A DNA stretch of 64,000 bases from Burkholderia sp. S171 (GCF_009766085.1 NZ_LMUF01000011.1:83319-147318), one strand, 5' to 3'. Counted from the stretch's first letter, positions 35,983 through 46,307 are shown. Notes: generated from the letters alone by a model not told the origin. Numbers and translations are program-made.

Positions 35983-36868
35983 AGGCGCGCAGTCCCGCTT
36001 CGTTGTCCGCCCAGCCGCTCTTCACCTTGATGAAGGTTTCAAGGTACACGGGGCCATCGAACAGCCGTTCCATGTCTTGGCGCGCTTCCGTGCTGATCTG
36101 CTTCAGCTTTGCACCTTTCTGACCGATGATCATCGCCTTGTGGGTATCGCGTTCCACCAGAATGGTCGCGAAAATGCGGCGCAAACGGCCTTCGGTTTCC
36201 CATTTGTCGATCATCACCGTGCTCGTGTACGGCAATTCGTCGCCGGTCCAGCGGAACACTTTCTCGCGCAGGATCTCGGCGGCGAGAAAACGCTCGCTGC
36301 GATCGGTGAGATCGTCTTCACCATAAATGGGCGAGCCTTCCGGCAGATAAGGCTTCACAACCGTCATCAAGCGCGTGATGTCATCAGCATGCTTCGCGGT
36401 CATCGGCACGATTTCCTTGAAGTCGTGCAGCGCGCTCATCTTCTGCATGAACGGGAATAACGTCGCCTTGTCGTTGACGTGATCCAGCTTGTTCGCGATC
36501 AACAGGCACGGCGTGTCGTCCGGAATCAGGTCGAGCACCTTCTGGTCGTCGGGACCGAAACGGCCCGCTTCGATCACGAACAGAATGGCATCGACGGACG
36601 TGAGCGTCGACGTCACCGCGCGGTTCAGCGATCGGTTCAGCGCGCCGCTATGCTTGGTCTGGAAACCGGGGGTATCGACGAAAATGTACTGCGCGTCGTC
36701 CAGCGTGTGAATGCCGGTGATTCGATGGCGCGTAGTCTGCGCCTTGCGCGACGTGATGCTGACTTTCTGCCCGACGAGCGCGTTCATCAAGGTCGATTTG
36801 CCGACGTTCGGCCGACCGACGATCGCGACCATGCCGCAGCGGAAACCAGAGGGAGTGGGTGCGTTCAT
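35969..36868 (-). CDS. era: GTPase Era
   Basis: Era is an essential GTPase that binds 16S rRNA near its 3' end and helps mature the 30S subunit. The 299-residue protein has G1 GRPNVGKS, G3 DTPG, G4 NKLD, and a C-terminal KH domain with [22 protein letters not shown] chose the ATG at 36868 ([12 protein letters not shown]); the open frame continues upstream to 37051 with a composition unlike Era. It follows rnc by about 106 bp, consistent with an rnc-era operon. Confidence 0.97.
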   Translation of the reverse strand: MNAPTPSGFRCGMVAIVGRPNVGKSTLMNALVGQKVSITSRKAQTTRHRITGIHTLDDAQYIFVDTPGFQTKHSGALNRSLNRAVTSTLTSVDAILFVIEAGRFGPDDQKVLDLIPDDTPCLLIANKLDHVNDKATLFPFMQKMSALHDFKEIVPMTAKHADDITRLMTVVKPYLPEGSPIYGEDDLTDRSERFLAAEILREKVFRWTGDELPYTSTVMIDKWETEGRLRRIFATILVERDTHKAMIIGQKGAKLKQISTEARQDMERLFDGPVYLETFIKVKSGWADNEAGLRAYGYE

Positions 36869-36974
36869 AATGTGTGCGGCTGCGGATTCGGTGAATTCGT
36901 GGGGACGCGTGGCGTCCGGATTATGCTTGTGATCGATAGCGTGCGAGCTTGAGCGACGGGCTTCAGAACTCACT

Positions 36975-38333
36975 TCAATGGCCGGTATCGACGGCGCGTA
37001 CGACGGTTTCATCGACGCTTTCTTCCAGGTGCGTTTCAACCTTTGCTTCAACGCTCTCAGCGTTCTTCGATGCCGTTGCAGAATTCACGGCGGGCACATC
37101 TTCACGCTGCCGCGCGGGGGCTGCGGGCTTCTCGACAGCGGACGCGTCGGCATTCTTCGCAGCCGGCTTGTCGGCTTGCTTTTCAGCTTGCTTCGTGACC
37201 GCCTTTTCACCTGCACTATCTGCCTTCGCGGCGTTTTTTTCCACTGGGTTATGCACAGCCTTATCCACTGCGGATTCGACGTGCGCAACCGATGGCTTGT
37301 CCGCGCTTTCATTTCCAGCCGCCGGCGCCTCGGGCGCTGATTTCTCCGCCTTTTCCGTCCGATGAATCGTCGCTCGCTCGGTTTTTTCCGCGCTGGCGAA
37401 TGCACCCGCCGACGGTTCCACATGCGATGCGCGAATCACAGCGAATGGCGCAGTCGCCGGACGCTCGGGATCGTTATGCGTATTGCTATCGTGGCTGGCG
37501 GTATTACTGTTGCTGCTGGCGCTGGCGCGTGCGCGTTCACGCCGGTCGGGTGCACGCAGGTCAAGCGCTGCCTGCACGCCCGTCACACCCGGCACAATTT
37601 CCAGTTCGGCTTGCTTGGCTGCGCGCGAACCCTTGCGTTTCGGCTTCGCCGTCATGGCCGGCGCGGCGGAAGCCAATTCATCGAGCGCCTTCTTTGCCGC
37701 AGACTGTTCTGCCGCGCGCCGGCTCGCACCGGAACCCGACACTTTCACATCGAGCTTCGGCACCGTGCATTCCACTTCGAATTGCTGGTTATGCGCCGCG
37801 CCGTGCGTGGCCACGACCGTATAGGTCGGCAATGCAATCTTGTGGCCCTGCAGATATTCCTGCAGCAGCGTCTTTGCGTCTTTACCGATCGTGCGTGGAT
37901 CGATGTGATCGAGGATTGGCGTGTAGAGCCGCTTGATGACCTGAAGCGCAGCGTCAAAACCCCCGTCCAGGAAGACCGCGCCGAAGATGGCTTCGAGCGT
38001 GTCCGCCAATATGGACGGGCGCCGGAAGCCGCCGCTGCGCAACTCGCCCTCGCCCAATCGCAACGCCTCGGAGACATTCAGTGCCTGCGCAATCTCATAA
38101 AGCGACTGCTGCTTGACGAGATTTGCCCGGACGCGAGAAAGGTCACCTTCGTCGAGTTTTGCGAATCGTTGGAACAAAAGCGCAGCCACCACGCAATTTA
38201 GAACGGAATCTCCGAGAAATTCGAGTCGTTCATTGTGCGTGGCACTGTGACTGCGGTGGGTCATCGCCTGGCGCAGCAATTCCGCATTGCGAAATTCGTA
38301 CTGGAGCCGGCTTTCCAACGGGGTTGAGGGCAT
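36975..38333 (-). CDS. rnc: Ribonuclease III with long C-terminal extension
   Basis: RNase III cleaves double-stranded RNA in rRNA and mRNA processing. Residues 1-135 form the nuclease domain with [12 protein letters not shown] (catalytic Glu and Asp) and [15 protein letters not shown]; a dsRNA-binding domain spans about 155-222. The remaining 230 residues are a low-complexity Ala/Lys/Glu-rich tail with no recognisable domain, making 452 residues against 226 in E. coli. Such tails are known in Burkholderia RNase III. The frame is open throughout. A perfect hairpin lies about 140 bp upstream of the start. Confidence 0.96.
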   Translation of the reverse strand: MPSTPLESRLQYEFRNAELLRQAMTHRSHSATHNERLEFLGDSVLNCVVAALLFQRFAKLDEGDLSRVRANLVKQQSLYEIAQALNVSEALRLGEGELRSGGFRRPSILADTLEAIFGAVFLDGGFDAALQVIKRLYTPILDHIDPRTIGKDAKTLLQEYLQGHKIALPTYTVVATHGAAHNQQFEVECTVPKLDVKVSGSGASRRAAEQSAAKKALDELASAAPAMTAKPKRKGSRAAKQAELEIVPGVTGVQAALDLRAPDRRERARASASSNSNTASHDSNTHNDPERPATAPFAVIRASHVEPSAGAFASAEKTERATIHRTEKAEKSAPEAPAAGNESADKPSVAHVESAVDKAVHNPVEKNAAKADSAGEKAVTKQAEKQADKPAAKNADASAVEKPAAPARQREDVPAVNSATASKNAESVEAKVETHLEESVDETVVRAVDTGH

Positions 38334-38473
38334 GGGCAGAGTATAACGCGGGCGCCGGGAGGGGCGAATCCAGCTGAAAGGCCGGAAAACCGCAAGAAAA
38401 ATGACACGACAAGCACACGTTAGCCGCGATTCTTCATGCTGTTTCTAGGGCGGCTCAAAGGTGACTTGCAATA

Positions 38474-38505
38474 ACAACTACGCCGCGATGACGCGGCGTA
38501 GTTGT
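38474..38505. other. Perfect 14-bp hairpin between lepB and rnc
   Basis: ACAACTACGCCGCG pairs with CGCGGCGTAGTTGT around the 4-nt loop ATGA. On the minus strand the run after it is TATTGC, which is weak for a terminator, so a processing site upstream of rnc is an alternative. It is 53 bp after the lepB stop and 141 bp before the rnc start. Confidence 0.75.
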
Positions 38506-38558
38506 CGAACGAAATTACAGCTTGTGATCCTGATCAAACCTGCGCTTAAAACAGCGCA

Positions 38559-39452
38559 TCAATGGAACACGCCAATGCGCTTCAAACTGCTGAAGTTCAT
38601 CCAGATAAAGAATGCACGTCCCACGATATTCGCGTCAGGCACGAAACCCCAATAACGGCTGTCTGCACTGTTATCGCGGTTGTCGCCCATCATGAAATAG
38701 TTACCCGCCGGCACTTTGCAAATGACGCCTTGAGCGTTGTAGTTGCAGTTGTCGCGGAACGGGAAGTCGTCAGCGCCAATCACGAACGGCGGCACTTGCG
38801 CATTATTCAGGATCGCGTTCTTGCGGCCATCGAGATCTTCTTCGAACTGCTTTGCATAACCAATGCGTTCGTCATCGAAGAAATCAGGCAGCGCCGTTTC
38901 CGGAACAGCCTTGCCATTGATGGTCAGCTTCTTGTCCTGATACGCGATGGTGTCGCCGGGAAGACCGATCACGCGCTTGATGTAATCCACTGACTCGTCT
39001 TTCGGATAACGGAACACGACTACGTCCCCGCGCTTGAGCGGCGTGCCACTGGTCAGCTTGGTATTGCTGATTGGCAGACGCAGGCCATATTCGAATTTAT
39101 TGACGAGGATGAAATCGCCCACCAGCAACGTAGGCACCATGGATCCCGACGGAATCTTGAACGGTTCGACGACGAACGAGCGCACCACGAACACCACCAG
39201 GATCACCGGAAAGAAGCTTGCCGAATACTCCAGGTACCACGGCTGACGGAGCTTTTCATCGCGTAGGTGAGCACGCGTTTGCGGCGCGTTTTCGTCGGCG
39301 AAACGGGGCTCAAGGCGTGCCTGCTGCTGATCGAAATCTGCTACCGCTGCATCTGCTGCGCGACGCCGTTGCTTCTCAAACACCAGTTTGTCGAACACCC
39401 ACGCAATCCCCGTCACGATGACGAGCACCAAAAGAATCAACGCAAAATTCAT
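38559..39452 (-). CDS. lepB: Signal peptidase I
   Basis: LepB removes signal peptides from secreted proteins at the outer face of the inner membrane. The 297-residue protein has two N-terminal membrane segments (about 4-20 and 80-97), the catalytic Ser in PSGSMVPTLL, catalytic Lys in DYIKRVIGLPGD, and box E GDNRDNSADSRYWG. The ATG at 39452 is used; a TTG one codon upstream is possible. It lies 21 bp after lepA, the classical lepA-lepB operon. Confidence 0.97.
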   Translation of the reverse strand: MNFALILLVLVIVTGIAWVFDKLVFEKQRRRAADAAVADFDQQQARLEPRFADENAPQTRAHLRDEKLRQPWYLEYSASFFPVILVVFVVRSFVVEPFKIPSGSMVPTLLVGDFILVNKFEYGLRLPISNTKLTSGTPLKRGDVVVFRYPKDESVDYIKRVIGLPGDTIAYQDKKLTINGKAVPETALPDFFDDERIGYAKQFEEDLDGRKNAILNNAQVPPFVIGADDFPFRDNCNYNAQGVICKVPAGNYFMMGDNRDNSADSRYWGFVPDANIVGRAFFIWMNFSSLKRIGVFH

Positions 39453-39473
39453 CAATCGTTTCCGGTTGTTTTA

Positions 39474-41264
39474 TTAATCTTCGACGCGAAGAATCGCGAG
39501 GAAAGCTTCTTGCGGAATCTCGACCGAACCGACTTGTTTCATGCGCTTCTTGCCGGCCTTCTGCTTTTCCAGAAGCTTTTTCTTTCGCGAGATATCGCCG
39601 CCGTAGCACTTTGCCAGAACGTTCTTACGCAATGCTTTAATGTTCTCGCGCGCGATAATGTTGGCGCCAATAGTCGCCTGGATTGCGACGTCGTACATTT
39701 GGCGCGGAATCAGTTCGCGCATCTTCGACGCGACTTCACGTCCGCGATGCTGACTCTGCGACCGGTGCACGATCACTGACAACGCGTCGACCTTATCGCC
39801 ATTGATCAGCATGTCGACCTTCACCACATCCGACGCGCGATATTCCTTGAACTCGTAATCCATGGACGCATAACCGCGCGACGTGGACTTCAACCGGTCG
39901 AAGAAATCCAGCACGATTTCCGCCATCGGGATTTCGTACGTGAGCTGAACCTGACGGCCGTGATACAGCATGTTGATCTGCGAACCGCGCTTGTTCGTAC
40001 AGAGCGTGATCACCGCGCCCACATACTCCTGCGGCATGTACAGGTTCACGGTCACGATCGGCTCGCGCACTTCTTCAATGTAAGAAGGCTCCGGCATCTT
40101 GGCCGGGTTCTCGACCTGGATCAGCACGCCGTCACGCTTCACGACTTCGTACACCACGGTCGGCGCCGTGGTGATGAGGTCCATGTCGAACTCGCGCTCA
40201 AGCCGCTCCTGCACGATCTCCATGTGCAGTAGACCGAGAAAGCCGCATCGGAAACCGAAACCAAGCGCTTGCGAGACTTCCGGCTCGTACTGCAGCGAGG
40301 AGTCGTTCAGCTTCAGCTTTTCCAGCGATTCACGCAGTGCGTCGTACTGATTCGCTTCGATCGGATACAAACCCGCGAACACCTGCGGCTTCACTTCCTT
40401 GAAACCGGGCAGCGGCGTTTCAGCCGGGCGCGCGACGGTGGTCACCGTGTCGCCCACTTTCGCCGCCTGCAATTCCTTGATGCCCGCGATGATAAAGCCC
40501 ACCTGCCCCGCCGACAGCGACGCGAGATTCGTGGCTTTCGGCGCGAACACGCCGAGACTTTCGACCGGATAAACCGCCCCGGACGCCATCATCTTGATCT
40601 TTTCCTTCGGACGCAGCGTACCGTTCTTGATGCGCACGAGCATGACCACGCCGACGTAATTATCGAACCATGAATCGATGATCAGCGCCTGCAGCGGTGC
40701 GTCCGGATCGCCCTTCGGAGGCGGCACTTTAGCGATCAGCGCTTCAAGCACATCGGTCACGCCGAGGCCCGTCTTGGCGCTGCAACGCGCGGCATCGGTT
40801 GCATCAATACCGATTACATCTTCAATTTCCGAAATTGCGTTCTCGGGGTCTGCCGCGGGCAGGTCGATCTTGTTCAGGACCGGCACGACTTCCACGCCCA
40901 GTTCGATCGCCATGTAGCAATTGGCGACCGTCTGCGCTTCCACGCCCTGGCTGGCGTCCACCACCAGCAGCGCGCCTTCGCAGGCGGACAGCGAGCGGCT
41001 GACTTCGTACGAGAAGTCGACGTGGCCCGGGGTGTCGATGAGATTCAGGTTGTAGACCTGACCGTCGAGGGCCTTGTAGCTCAGTGCCGCAGTTTGCGCC
41101 TTGATGGTGATGCCGCGCTCGCGCTCGAGATCCATGGAGTCGAGCACCTGCGCGTCCATCTCGCGATCGGACAAGCCGCCGCACAACTGGATGATGCGAT
41201 CGGCGAGCGTCGACTTGCCGTGGTCGATGTGCGCAATGATCGAGAAGTTACGAATATGATTCAT
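39474..41264 (-). CDS. lepA: Elongation factor 4 (LepA)
   Basis: EF4 is a ribosome-associated GTPase linked to translation under stress and to ribosome assembly. The 596-residue protein has [14 protein letters not shown] (G1), [12 protein letters not shown] (G3), [12 protein letters not shown] (G4) and the LepA-specific C-terminal domain with [28 protein letters not shown]. Length equals that of E. coli (599). It starts with ATG at 41264 and is followed by lepB. A 139-bp gap separates it from the upstream glutaredoxin-like gene. Confidence 0.98.
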   Translation of the reverse strand: MNHIRNFSIIAHIDHGKSTLADRIIQLCGGLSDREMDAQVLDSMDLERERGITIKAQTAALSYKALDGQVYNLNLIDTPGHVDFSYEVSRSLSACEGALLVVDASQGVEAQTVANCYMAIELGVEVVPVLNKIDLPAADPENAISEIEDVIGIDATDAARCSAKTGLGVTDVLEALIAKVPPPKGDPDAPLQALIIDSWFDNYVGVVMLVRIKNGTLRPKEKIKMMASGAVYPVESLGVFAPKATNLASLSAGQVGFIIAGIKELQAAKVGDTVTTVARPAETPLPGFKEVKPQVFAGLYPIEANQYDALRESLEKLKLNDSSLQYEPEVSQALGFGFRCGFLGLLHMEIVQERLEREFDMDLITTAPTVVYEVVKRDGVLIQVENPAKMPEPSYIEEVREPIVTVNLYMPQEYVGAVITLCTNKRGSQINMLYHGRQVQLTYEIPMAEIVLDFFDRLKSTSRGYASMDYEFKEYRASDVVKVDMLINGDKVDALSVIVHRSQSQHRGREVASKMRELIPRQMYDVAIQATIGANIIARENIKALRKNVLAKCYGGDISRKKKLLEKQKAGKKRMKQVGSVEIPQEAFLAILRVED

Positions 41265-41403
41265 TCAGTGCCGATCAAGCAAAAAGGCGCGCCCAGACAA
41301 ACGCGGAGCACGCCTTGAAAATGGGGGTGAAAAACTTATCTATTTTAGCCGAAAAGGCGGGCTGACGGCGGATTTTACGGGAAAGGTCCGATTGCTCAGG
41401 GAC

Positions 41404-41667
41404 TTAGCGCGTGCCGGGAGCGCTTGCACGCGCGCTTAGAAGCGCTTCCCGCACCCGCGTTTCGTCCAGCCGGTAATGGCATAACTCCACGCCATCCAGC
41501 ACCAGAACCGGCACGAGTTCGTCGTATAACGCTTCGAGCGCAGGATCAGTGTCAACATCAATCCACTCGATAGCGACGCCGAACTCCGCCGCAATCGGCT
41601 CAAGCTCGGCGCGCAAGTCTTCGCACAGGTGGCACCACGCGCGCCCATAAAGCTTGAGCGCGTTCAT
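41404..41667 (-). CDS. Glutaredoxin-like thiol-disulfide protein
   Basis: The 87-residue protein is a small thioredoxin-fold domain with the redox motif WCHLC at about residues 11-15 and the cis-Pro region ELVPVLVLDG. It belongs to the DUF836/glutaredoxin-like group found next to mucD and lepA in betaproteobacteria. It starts at ATG 41667, 5 bp past the mucD stop, so it is part of the same transcript. No partner or substrate can be assigned. Confidence 0.88.
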   Translation of the reverse strand: MNALKLYGRAWCHLCEDLRAELEPIAAEFGVAIEWIDVDTDPALEALYDELVPVLVLDGVELCHYRLDETRVREALLSARASAPGTR

Positions 41668-41672
41668 TGTGC

Positions 41673-43292
41673 TTACTTCTGCACCGGCGCACGCGGGCGC
41701 AACGGCACGAACTGCGTGTTGTCCCCGCGACGCACCAGCACCGCGACCATCTTGCTCGGGTCGACGTTTTGCGCGACCGCGTCGAATTGCTTCGCGCTCG
41801 TGATGTCCGTGTCGCCGATCCGCAAGATGATGTCGCCCTTCTGGAAGCCGGCACGCGCCGCCGGACCTTCCACCGCGTCCACCATCACGCCATTGGTGAC
41901 CTTCAGCGTCTTCTTCTGGTCAGCCGGAATGTCGCTCACCGCAATGCCGAGCGTGTTGCTCGCGCTCGCCTTCGGCACCGGCGTCTTCTTGGCTTCGGTC
42001 TTCGCGACCTTGTCCGGCTGCATTTCCGCAATGGTGATCGGCAAATCGCGCGACTCGCCCTTGCGCCACACGGTGATCGTCGCCTTCGTGCCCGGCTTCG
42101 TGTCGCCGACCATGCGTGGCAGGTCCGTCGCCGTGGATACGTCGTGGCCGTTGTATTTCAGGATGATGTCACCCGGCTGGATGCCTGCCTTGTCGGCCGG
42201 CCCGCCCGCTTCCACGCTGCTCACCAGCGCACCCTGCGCCTTCGGAAGCCCAAGCGAATCCGCCACTTCCTTCGTGACCTCGCCAATTGCGACAGCAATT
42301 CGTCCGCGCGTGACCTTGCCCGTTGTCTTTAACTGATCAGCGACGCGCATGGCTTCATCGATAGGAATCGCGAACGAAATCCCCATGAAGCCGCCCGTAC
42401 GGCTGTAGATCTGCGAGTTGATGCCAATGACCTCGCCCGCCATGTTGATCAGCGGACCACCCGAATTACCCGGATTCACCGCGACGTCAGTCTGGATGAA
42501 AGGCAGATAGTCGCCCGTGTCACGGCCCTTCGCGCTGACAATACCCGCCGTCACCGTGTTGTCGAGTCCGAACGGCGAACCGATTGCCAGCACCCATTCG
42601 CCGACACGCACCTTGTTCGAATCACCGATGGTAATGGCTGGCAGGCTCGTCGCCTGGATCTTGACGACTGCCACGTCCGTGCGTTCATCGACACCGATCA
42701 GCTTCGCCTTGAATTCGCGCTTGTCCGTGAGCGTGACGTAGATGGTGTCCGCGTCATCAACCACGTGGGCATTGGTCATCACGTAACCATCGGCCGACAT
42801 GATAAAACCCGAGCCCACGCCGCTGCTCTGCTCCGAATTGTCCTGATTGTCGGGGCTGTCTTGCGGTGCGCTGCGATTACCCTGGCTGCTGCCGTTGTCG
42901 CTGCCGCCCTGATCGCCGCCTCCGCTCCCGCCGTTGCCGCCGCTACCACCGCCGTTTCCACCGCCTCCGCCGCGCGAACCCGGCGTGCCGGGCATCGGAA
43001 TGCCGAAGAAACGGCGGAAGAACTCCGACATGTCGCCGTCGTCCATGCCGGGTGGCAAGCCACGCAGATCGTTACTGCTGCTGACGCGGGTTGTCGTCCG
43101 GATATTGACGACCGACGGACCCACTTTATCGACAAGGGTGGTGAAGTCGGGCAGATTCACTCCCGGCACCGCGACCGGTGTGGCGGCGGGCGTCGACGCG
43201 GGCGTCGTTGCCGTGGCCGCGAAGGTCGCGAGCGGCAGGCATGCGGCAAACGCCGCGGCCGCGAAATAGGTGCGCAGCGAGAGATTGCTCAT
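41673..43292 (-). CDS. mucD: DegP/MucD family periplasmic serine protease
   Basis: MucD/DegQ-type proteases degrade misfolded envelope proteins and lower sigma-E-type stress signalling. The 539-residue protein has an N-terminal signal sequence (LATFAATA region), a trypsin-like domain with His176 (TNAHVVDD), Asp206 (ERTDVAVV) and Ser277 (NPGNSGGPL), and two PDZ domains (about 345-430 and 450-535). The segment about 104-158 is an unusually long Gly/Ser/Asn/Asp-rich insertion in the LA-loop region before the catalytic His. It is encoded directly after mucB. Confidence 0.94.
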   Translation of the reverse strand: MSNLSLRTYFAAAAFAACLPLATFAATATTPASTPAATPVAVPGVNLPDFTTLVDKVGPSVVNIRTTTRVSSSNDLRGLPPGMDDGDMSEFFRRFFGIPMPGTPGSRGGGGGNGGGSGGNGGSGGGDQGGSDNGSSQGNRSAPQDSPDNQDNSEQSSGVGSGFIMSADGYVMTNAHVVDDADTIYVTLTDKREFKAKLIGVDERTDVAVVKIQATSLPAITIGDSNKVRVGEWVLAIGSPFGLDNTVTAGIVSAKGRDTGDYLPFIQTDVAVNPGNSGGPLINMAGEVIGINSQIYSRTGGFMGISFAIPIDEAMRVADQLKTTGKVTRGRIAVAIGEVTKEVADSLGLPKAQGALVSSVEAGGPADKAGIQPGDIILKYNGHDVSTATDLPRMVGDTKPGTKATITVWRKGESRDLPITIAEMQPDKVAKTEAKKTPVPKASASNTLGIAVSDIPADQKKTLKVTNGVMVDAVEGPAARAGFQKGDIILRIGDTDITSAKQFDAVAQNVDPSKMVAVLVRRGDNTQFVPLRPRAPVQK

Positions 43293-43311
43293 ATCGTGGT
43301 GGGCCGAGGAA

Positions 43312-44355
43312 TTACTTGGAAGGCTTGTATTCTATGGCAGAAGCAAATTGCTGCAACGTGGCCTGGGGCACTTCGCCCAGCAAGGTAATCCAGAAATCCC
43401 CGCGACGCTTGACCAGCACGTGTGTAGCACCGTTATTACCGGCACCTTCCTTGCGGGAATTTTTTTCCACGGGCTCGACAAAAATCGAGATTGCCGCAAG
43501 TCCGTCCGAGAAAACAGCCTGATCCACGGGAATGGGCGGCTGGCCCTCTTCACGCGACGCCATCGGCCGGCGCAACTCGCGAATCTCGCGGAAACCCGGC
43601 ACGGCAGGCGCGATCTTCCAGCCCTGCGCTTCCATATCAACCGGCTGAACGGGCGGCCGAACGATTGTCCATCCGGCTATGTTCTTGATTCCGTTCGCAA
43701 TGGCGGCGCGGTCCACGGACCCGCCAATCTGTACTTGCGAAAATGAAAGCTGTTCGAGCACCTGGCCGTCGGGGCCGAGTGTCTGCGCGCGCAGCAAAAG
43801 ACCGGTTTTCGAATCGGCCCAAAGCTTGTAGGCAAAACGCCAGGCATCTTTGGGATCGAGCTCGATCACCTGGCTGTCGATGCCGGCGACGCGGTCCGGG
43901 CCGAGCAATTTCGGCTCATAGACCGTCAGGACCTGCTCGCTGCTGGTCGTCAGCAACGACGGGAACGCGTCCTTATTCTGGCGTTTTTCGACGACCACCA
44001 AATGCCGTTCGGGTACGAACGTGTACATGTCGTCGTCGTGGCGAAGCATCTTGCGAGGCGCGCCATCCAGGCTTTCCAGCGACTCGAACTCACCGTCGCT
44101 GCGCGCCGCCGAATGGGTAATCCGCGACGATTGCACCGTTGTCCCACGCTGGTAGACGAAGGTGCCCTCGTAGTTCTGCTGCTGTGCGGCGTCGTGAATC
44201 CGGTTGAGCAGTTCCGCAGCGGACTTGCGCGCGGCGGCGGAATCGTCGCCCTGCGCAAAAGCACTCGATGCCGCGGATAACAACGCGGCTGCGCAGAACA
44301 TCAAGACCGGCAACCGCCCCCAATGAGTCGTTTTCTTCAACCGCACACGTTGCAT
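43312..44355 (-). CDS. mucB: Sigma factor regulatory protein MucB/RseB
   Basis: MucB is a periplasmic sensor that binds the anti-sigma factor MucA/RseA and protects it from proteolysis until lipopolysaccharide or lipid signals release it. The 347-residue protein has a signal peptide (ending ASSAFAQG), a LolA-like N-terminal domain with NYEGTFVYQRGTTVQSSRI, and a smaller C-terminal domain with REEGQPPIPVDQAVFSDG. It starts 3 bp after the mucA stop, so the genes are coupled. Confidence 0.93.
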   Translation of the reverse strand: MQRVRLKKTTHWGRLPVLMFCAAALLSAASSAFAQGDDSAAARKSAAELLNRIHDAAQQQNYEGTFVYQRGTTVQSSRITHSAARSDGEFESLESLDGAPRKMLRHDDDMYTFVPERHLVVVEKRQNKDAFPSLLTTSSEQVLTVYEPKLLGPDRVAGIDSQVIELDPKDAWRFAYKLWADSKTGLLLRAQTLGPDGQVLEQLSFSQVQIGGSVDRAAIANGIKNIAGWTIVRPPVQPVDMEAQGWKIAPAVPGFREIRELRRPMASREEGQPPIPVDQAVFSDGLAAISIFVEPVEKNSRKEGAGNNGATHVLVKRRGDFWITLLGEVPQATLQQFASAIEYKPSK

Positions 44356-44358
44356 CAG

Positions 44359-45003
44359 TTATTGGCCTTGGCTGGTAGCCGCAGTGCGAATCAAAGGCAT
44401 CGAGCCCGGCATGACGGGCTGTTGAGAGAATTGCTGATGCGCTTCGAGATACTGGTCCAGGCTTGCGTCACGAATGATATTCGCTTCGACAACCGGTGAA
44501 CGCGTGCTGGCGGCAGGCATGGAAGCCATGGCCACGCGCTGCACATGATCCGACGACAAAGACGCCGTCTGTACGCCGTTGTGGCCATCCACGCCCTGCA
44601 ACTGCGGCACGACAATCCACGTCAGCGTGGCTGCAGCAGCCGCGACGGCGAAAGCCGGCACGACGCGGCGGCGGAACAGCCGCGAACGTAGGCGCTCGGC
44701 GGAGGAGACCGCCGGAATGGCCGCGGGCGCAAATACATGCGCCTCGGACTCGAAGCGCGCCGAGAACGCGTTCATGAATGCGCTGCTGGCTGCAGGACTT
44801 GCCGCGAGATCGTCGGAACGCAGGGCGTCGCCGATCAAGTGGAAATCCGACCACGCCGCACGATCCTTCTGCGTAAACCCGGACAGAAATTGACTAATGT
44901 CGCCCGAACCGTCGAACGATTCTCCGTCGACAAAAGCGGACAGACACTCGCCTCGCGAGCTAGCTTGCGATTGCACCGAAACCGACCCCATGATGCTCCC
45001 CAT
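44359..45003 (-). CDS. mucA: Anti-sigma-E factor RseA/MucA
   Basis: This inner-membrane protein holds the RpoE-like sigma factor inactive. The N-terminal cytoplasmic domain (about 10-95) has ECLSAFVDGESF and SDFHLIGDALRSDDL, the RseA_N pattern; a single membrane helix VPAFAVAAAAATLTWIVV follows at about 130-148, then a periplasmic tail. I report the ATG at 45003 (214 residues); the ATG at 44991 with GGGGAG before it is equally possible. It lies 68 bp after rpoE and 3 bp before mucB. Confidence 0.93.
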   Translation of the reverse strand: MGSIMGSVSVQSQASSRGECLSAFVDGESFDGSGDISQFLSGFTQKDRAAWSDFHLIGDALRSDDLAASPAASSAFMNAFSARFESEAHVFAPAAIPAVSSAERLRSRLFRRRVVPAFAVAAAAATLTWIVVPQLQGVDGHNGVQTASLSSDHVQRVAMASMPAASTRSPVVEANIIRDASLDQYLEAHQQFSQQPVMPGSMPLIRTAATSQGQ

Positions 45004-45071
45004 CTTGACTGCACCCCGTAGTGACACTACCTGACTCAGATACCGCGTCCCTGCCCCGCGCAACCTCGCTG

Positions 45072-45671
45072 TTACCAGCGCTTGCCTTCGGGAGTGTCCA
45101 GCAACGGACGCAATTTTGCCGCAATGGCTTCGCGAGCACGAAAAATTCTTGATCTGACGGTCCCAATTGGACAATTCATCATCTCGGCAATTTCCTCGTA
45201 GCTCAGACCTTCAATCTCACGAAGAGTAATGGCGGTGCGCAATTCTTCCGGTAAAACCGCCATTGCAGCATTGACCGTCTGGGCGATCTGCTTGCTCATC
45301 AACATCGACTCAGGCGTGTTGATATCCCTTAGTTGGTCTGCATCGGAGAAAGTTTCCGCTTCTTCTGCATCAGCTTCGGTAGAAGTTGGAGCACGACGGC
45401 TCTGAGTGGCAAGGTAGTTCTTCGCGGTGTTCACCGCAATCCGGTAAAGCCACGTATAAAACGCCGATTCTCCGCGAAATTGCGGCAACGCGCGATAAGC
45501 CTTGATAAAGGCGTCCTGCGCGACGTCCTCGACCTCAGCGGGATCCCGCACGAGACGCGAGATAAGCCGGATGATTTTGCGCTGATATTTGGCGACCAGT
45601 AGCTCGAACGCTGCTTTGTCGCCTTTTTGCACGCGTTCGACCAGTACCTGATCGATTTCTTTTTCGCTCAC
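45072..45671 (-). CDS. rpoE: Extracytoplasmic function sigma factor RpoE (AlgU/SigE)
   Basis: RpoE directs transcription of envelope stress genes and is controlled by MucA/MucB encoded next to it. The 199-residue protein has sigma region 2 (about 20-90) with ISRLVRDPAEVEDVAQDAFIKAYRALPQF and region 4 (about 130-190) with LPEELRTAITLREIEGLSYEEIAEMMNCPIGTVRSRIFRAR. It starts with GTG at 45671; no ATG is better placed. The family usually transcribes its own operon, but I could not confirm a sigma-E promoter upstream by eye. Confidence 0.97.
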   Translation of the reverse strand: MSEKEIDQVLVERVQKGDKAAFELLVAKYQRKIIRLISRLVRDPAEVEDVAQDAFIKAYRALPQFRGESAFYTWLYRIAVNTAKNYLATQSRRAPTSTEADAEEAETFSDADQLRDINTPESMLMSKQIAQTVNAAMAVLPEELRTAITLREIEGLSYEEIAEMMNCPIGTVRSRIFRAREAIAAKLRPLLDTPEGKRW

Positions 45672-45766
45672 CTGGGAAATCCGTTAACTTTGGGGGTGCT
45701 ACGCGGAGGGCTATTGTAGCGTTACGCCGCCAGAACACGCCGGATGCTGACCGGCGGTTACACGCG

Positions 45767-46261
45767 TTACAGATGTTCCTGGGCGCAACGCCGGGCGCGC
45801 ACGGCCAGTTCGCGGAACGCACCGGCATTGGCGAGCGCGTCGGCGGCCACCAGAAACGATGCTGAGCGGCCTTTCGCCGGGACCAGGATGAGGGCAAGCA
45901 GGCGGTCGCTCCACTGGGCACAGCCTGCAATACGCCGGTATTGCGCATTCCCCGCCCGATCCCACGTGGTCAGACCATCTTGTCCGATCTCGAACGCAAT
46001 GGGCCGGCGTCGCTCGCCGCCCCAGGCCGCAGTGGCCAGCGCGGCGGTCACGGTCAAGGCCGCTACGCACGCGCTGAACAGTCCGGCGTAAGCCGCCACG
46101 CACTGGAATACCGATCCCGCCGCTACCGCCACGAATGCTGCAGTGGCGGCCCACAGGAACGGTGAGGGACGGAGTGCGTACCGGCGCGGGGAGTCGGAAT
46201 GCAAGTCCCCGGCGAGCAAGTCCGCCGGCGCCTGCGGCAACGGAATACGCGCGCTTGTCAT
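45767..46261 (-). CDS. YgfX-like small membrane protein
   Basis: The 164-residue protein has two adjacent membrane helices (about 33-52 and 58-80) followed by a soluble domain with RRRPIAFEIGQDGLTTWDR and a terminal Arg/Ala-rich helix. This layout resembles YgfX (CptA)-type inner-membrane proteins, which in E. coli pair with the SdhE/YgfY protein, but no SdhE-like gene is present here. The identification is tentative. It lies between fabF and rpoE on the same strand, 47 bp after fabF, and may be part of either transcript. Confidence 0.65.
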   Translation of the reverse strand: MTSARIPLPQAPADLLAGDLHSDSPRRYALRPSPFLWAATAAFVAVAAGSVFQCVAAYAGLFSACVAALTVTAALATAAWGGERRRPIAFEIGQDGLTTWDRAGNAQYRRIAGCAQWSDRLLALILVPAKGRSASFLVAADALANAGAFRELAVRARRCAQEHL

Positions 46262-46307
46262 TCGCCCGTTCCCGCGACGATCAGGCGCGCGCCGCTACGC
46301 ACGTCGC

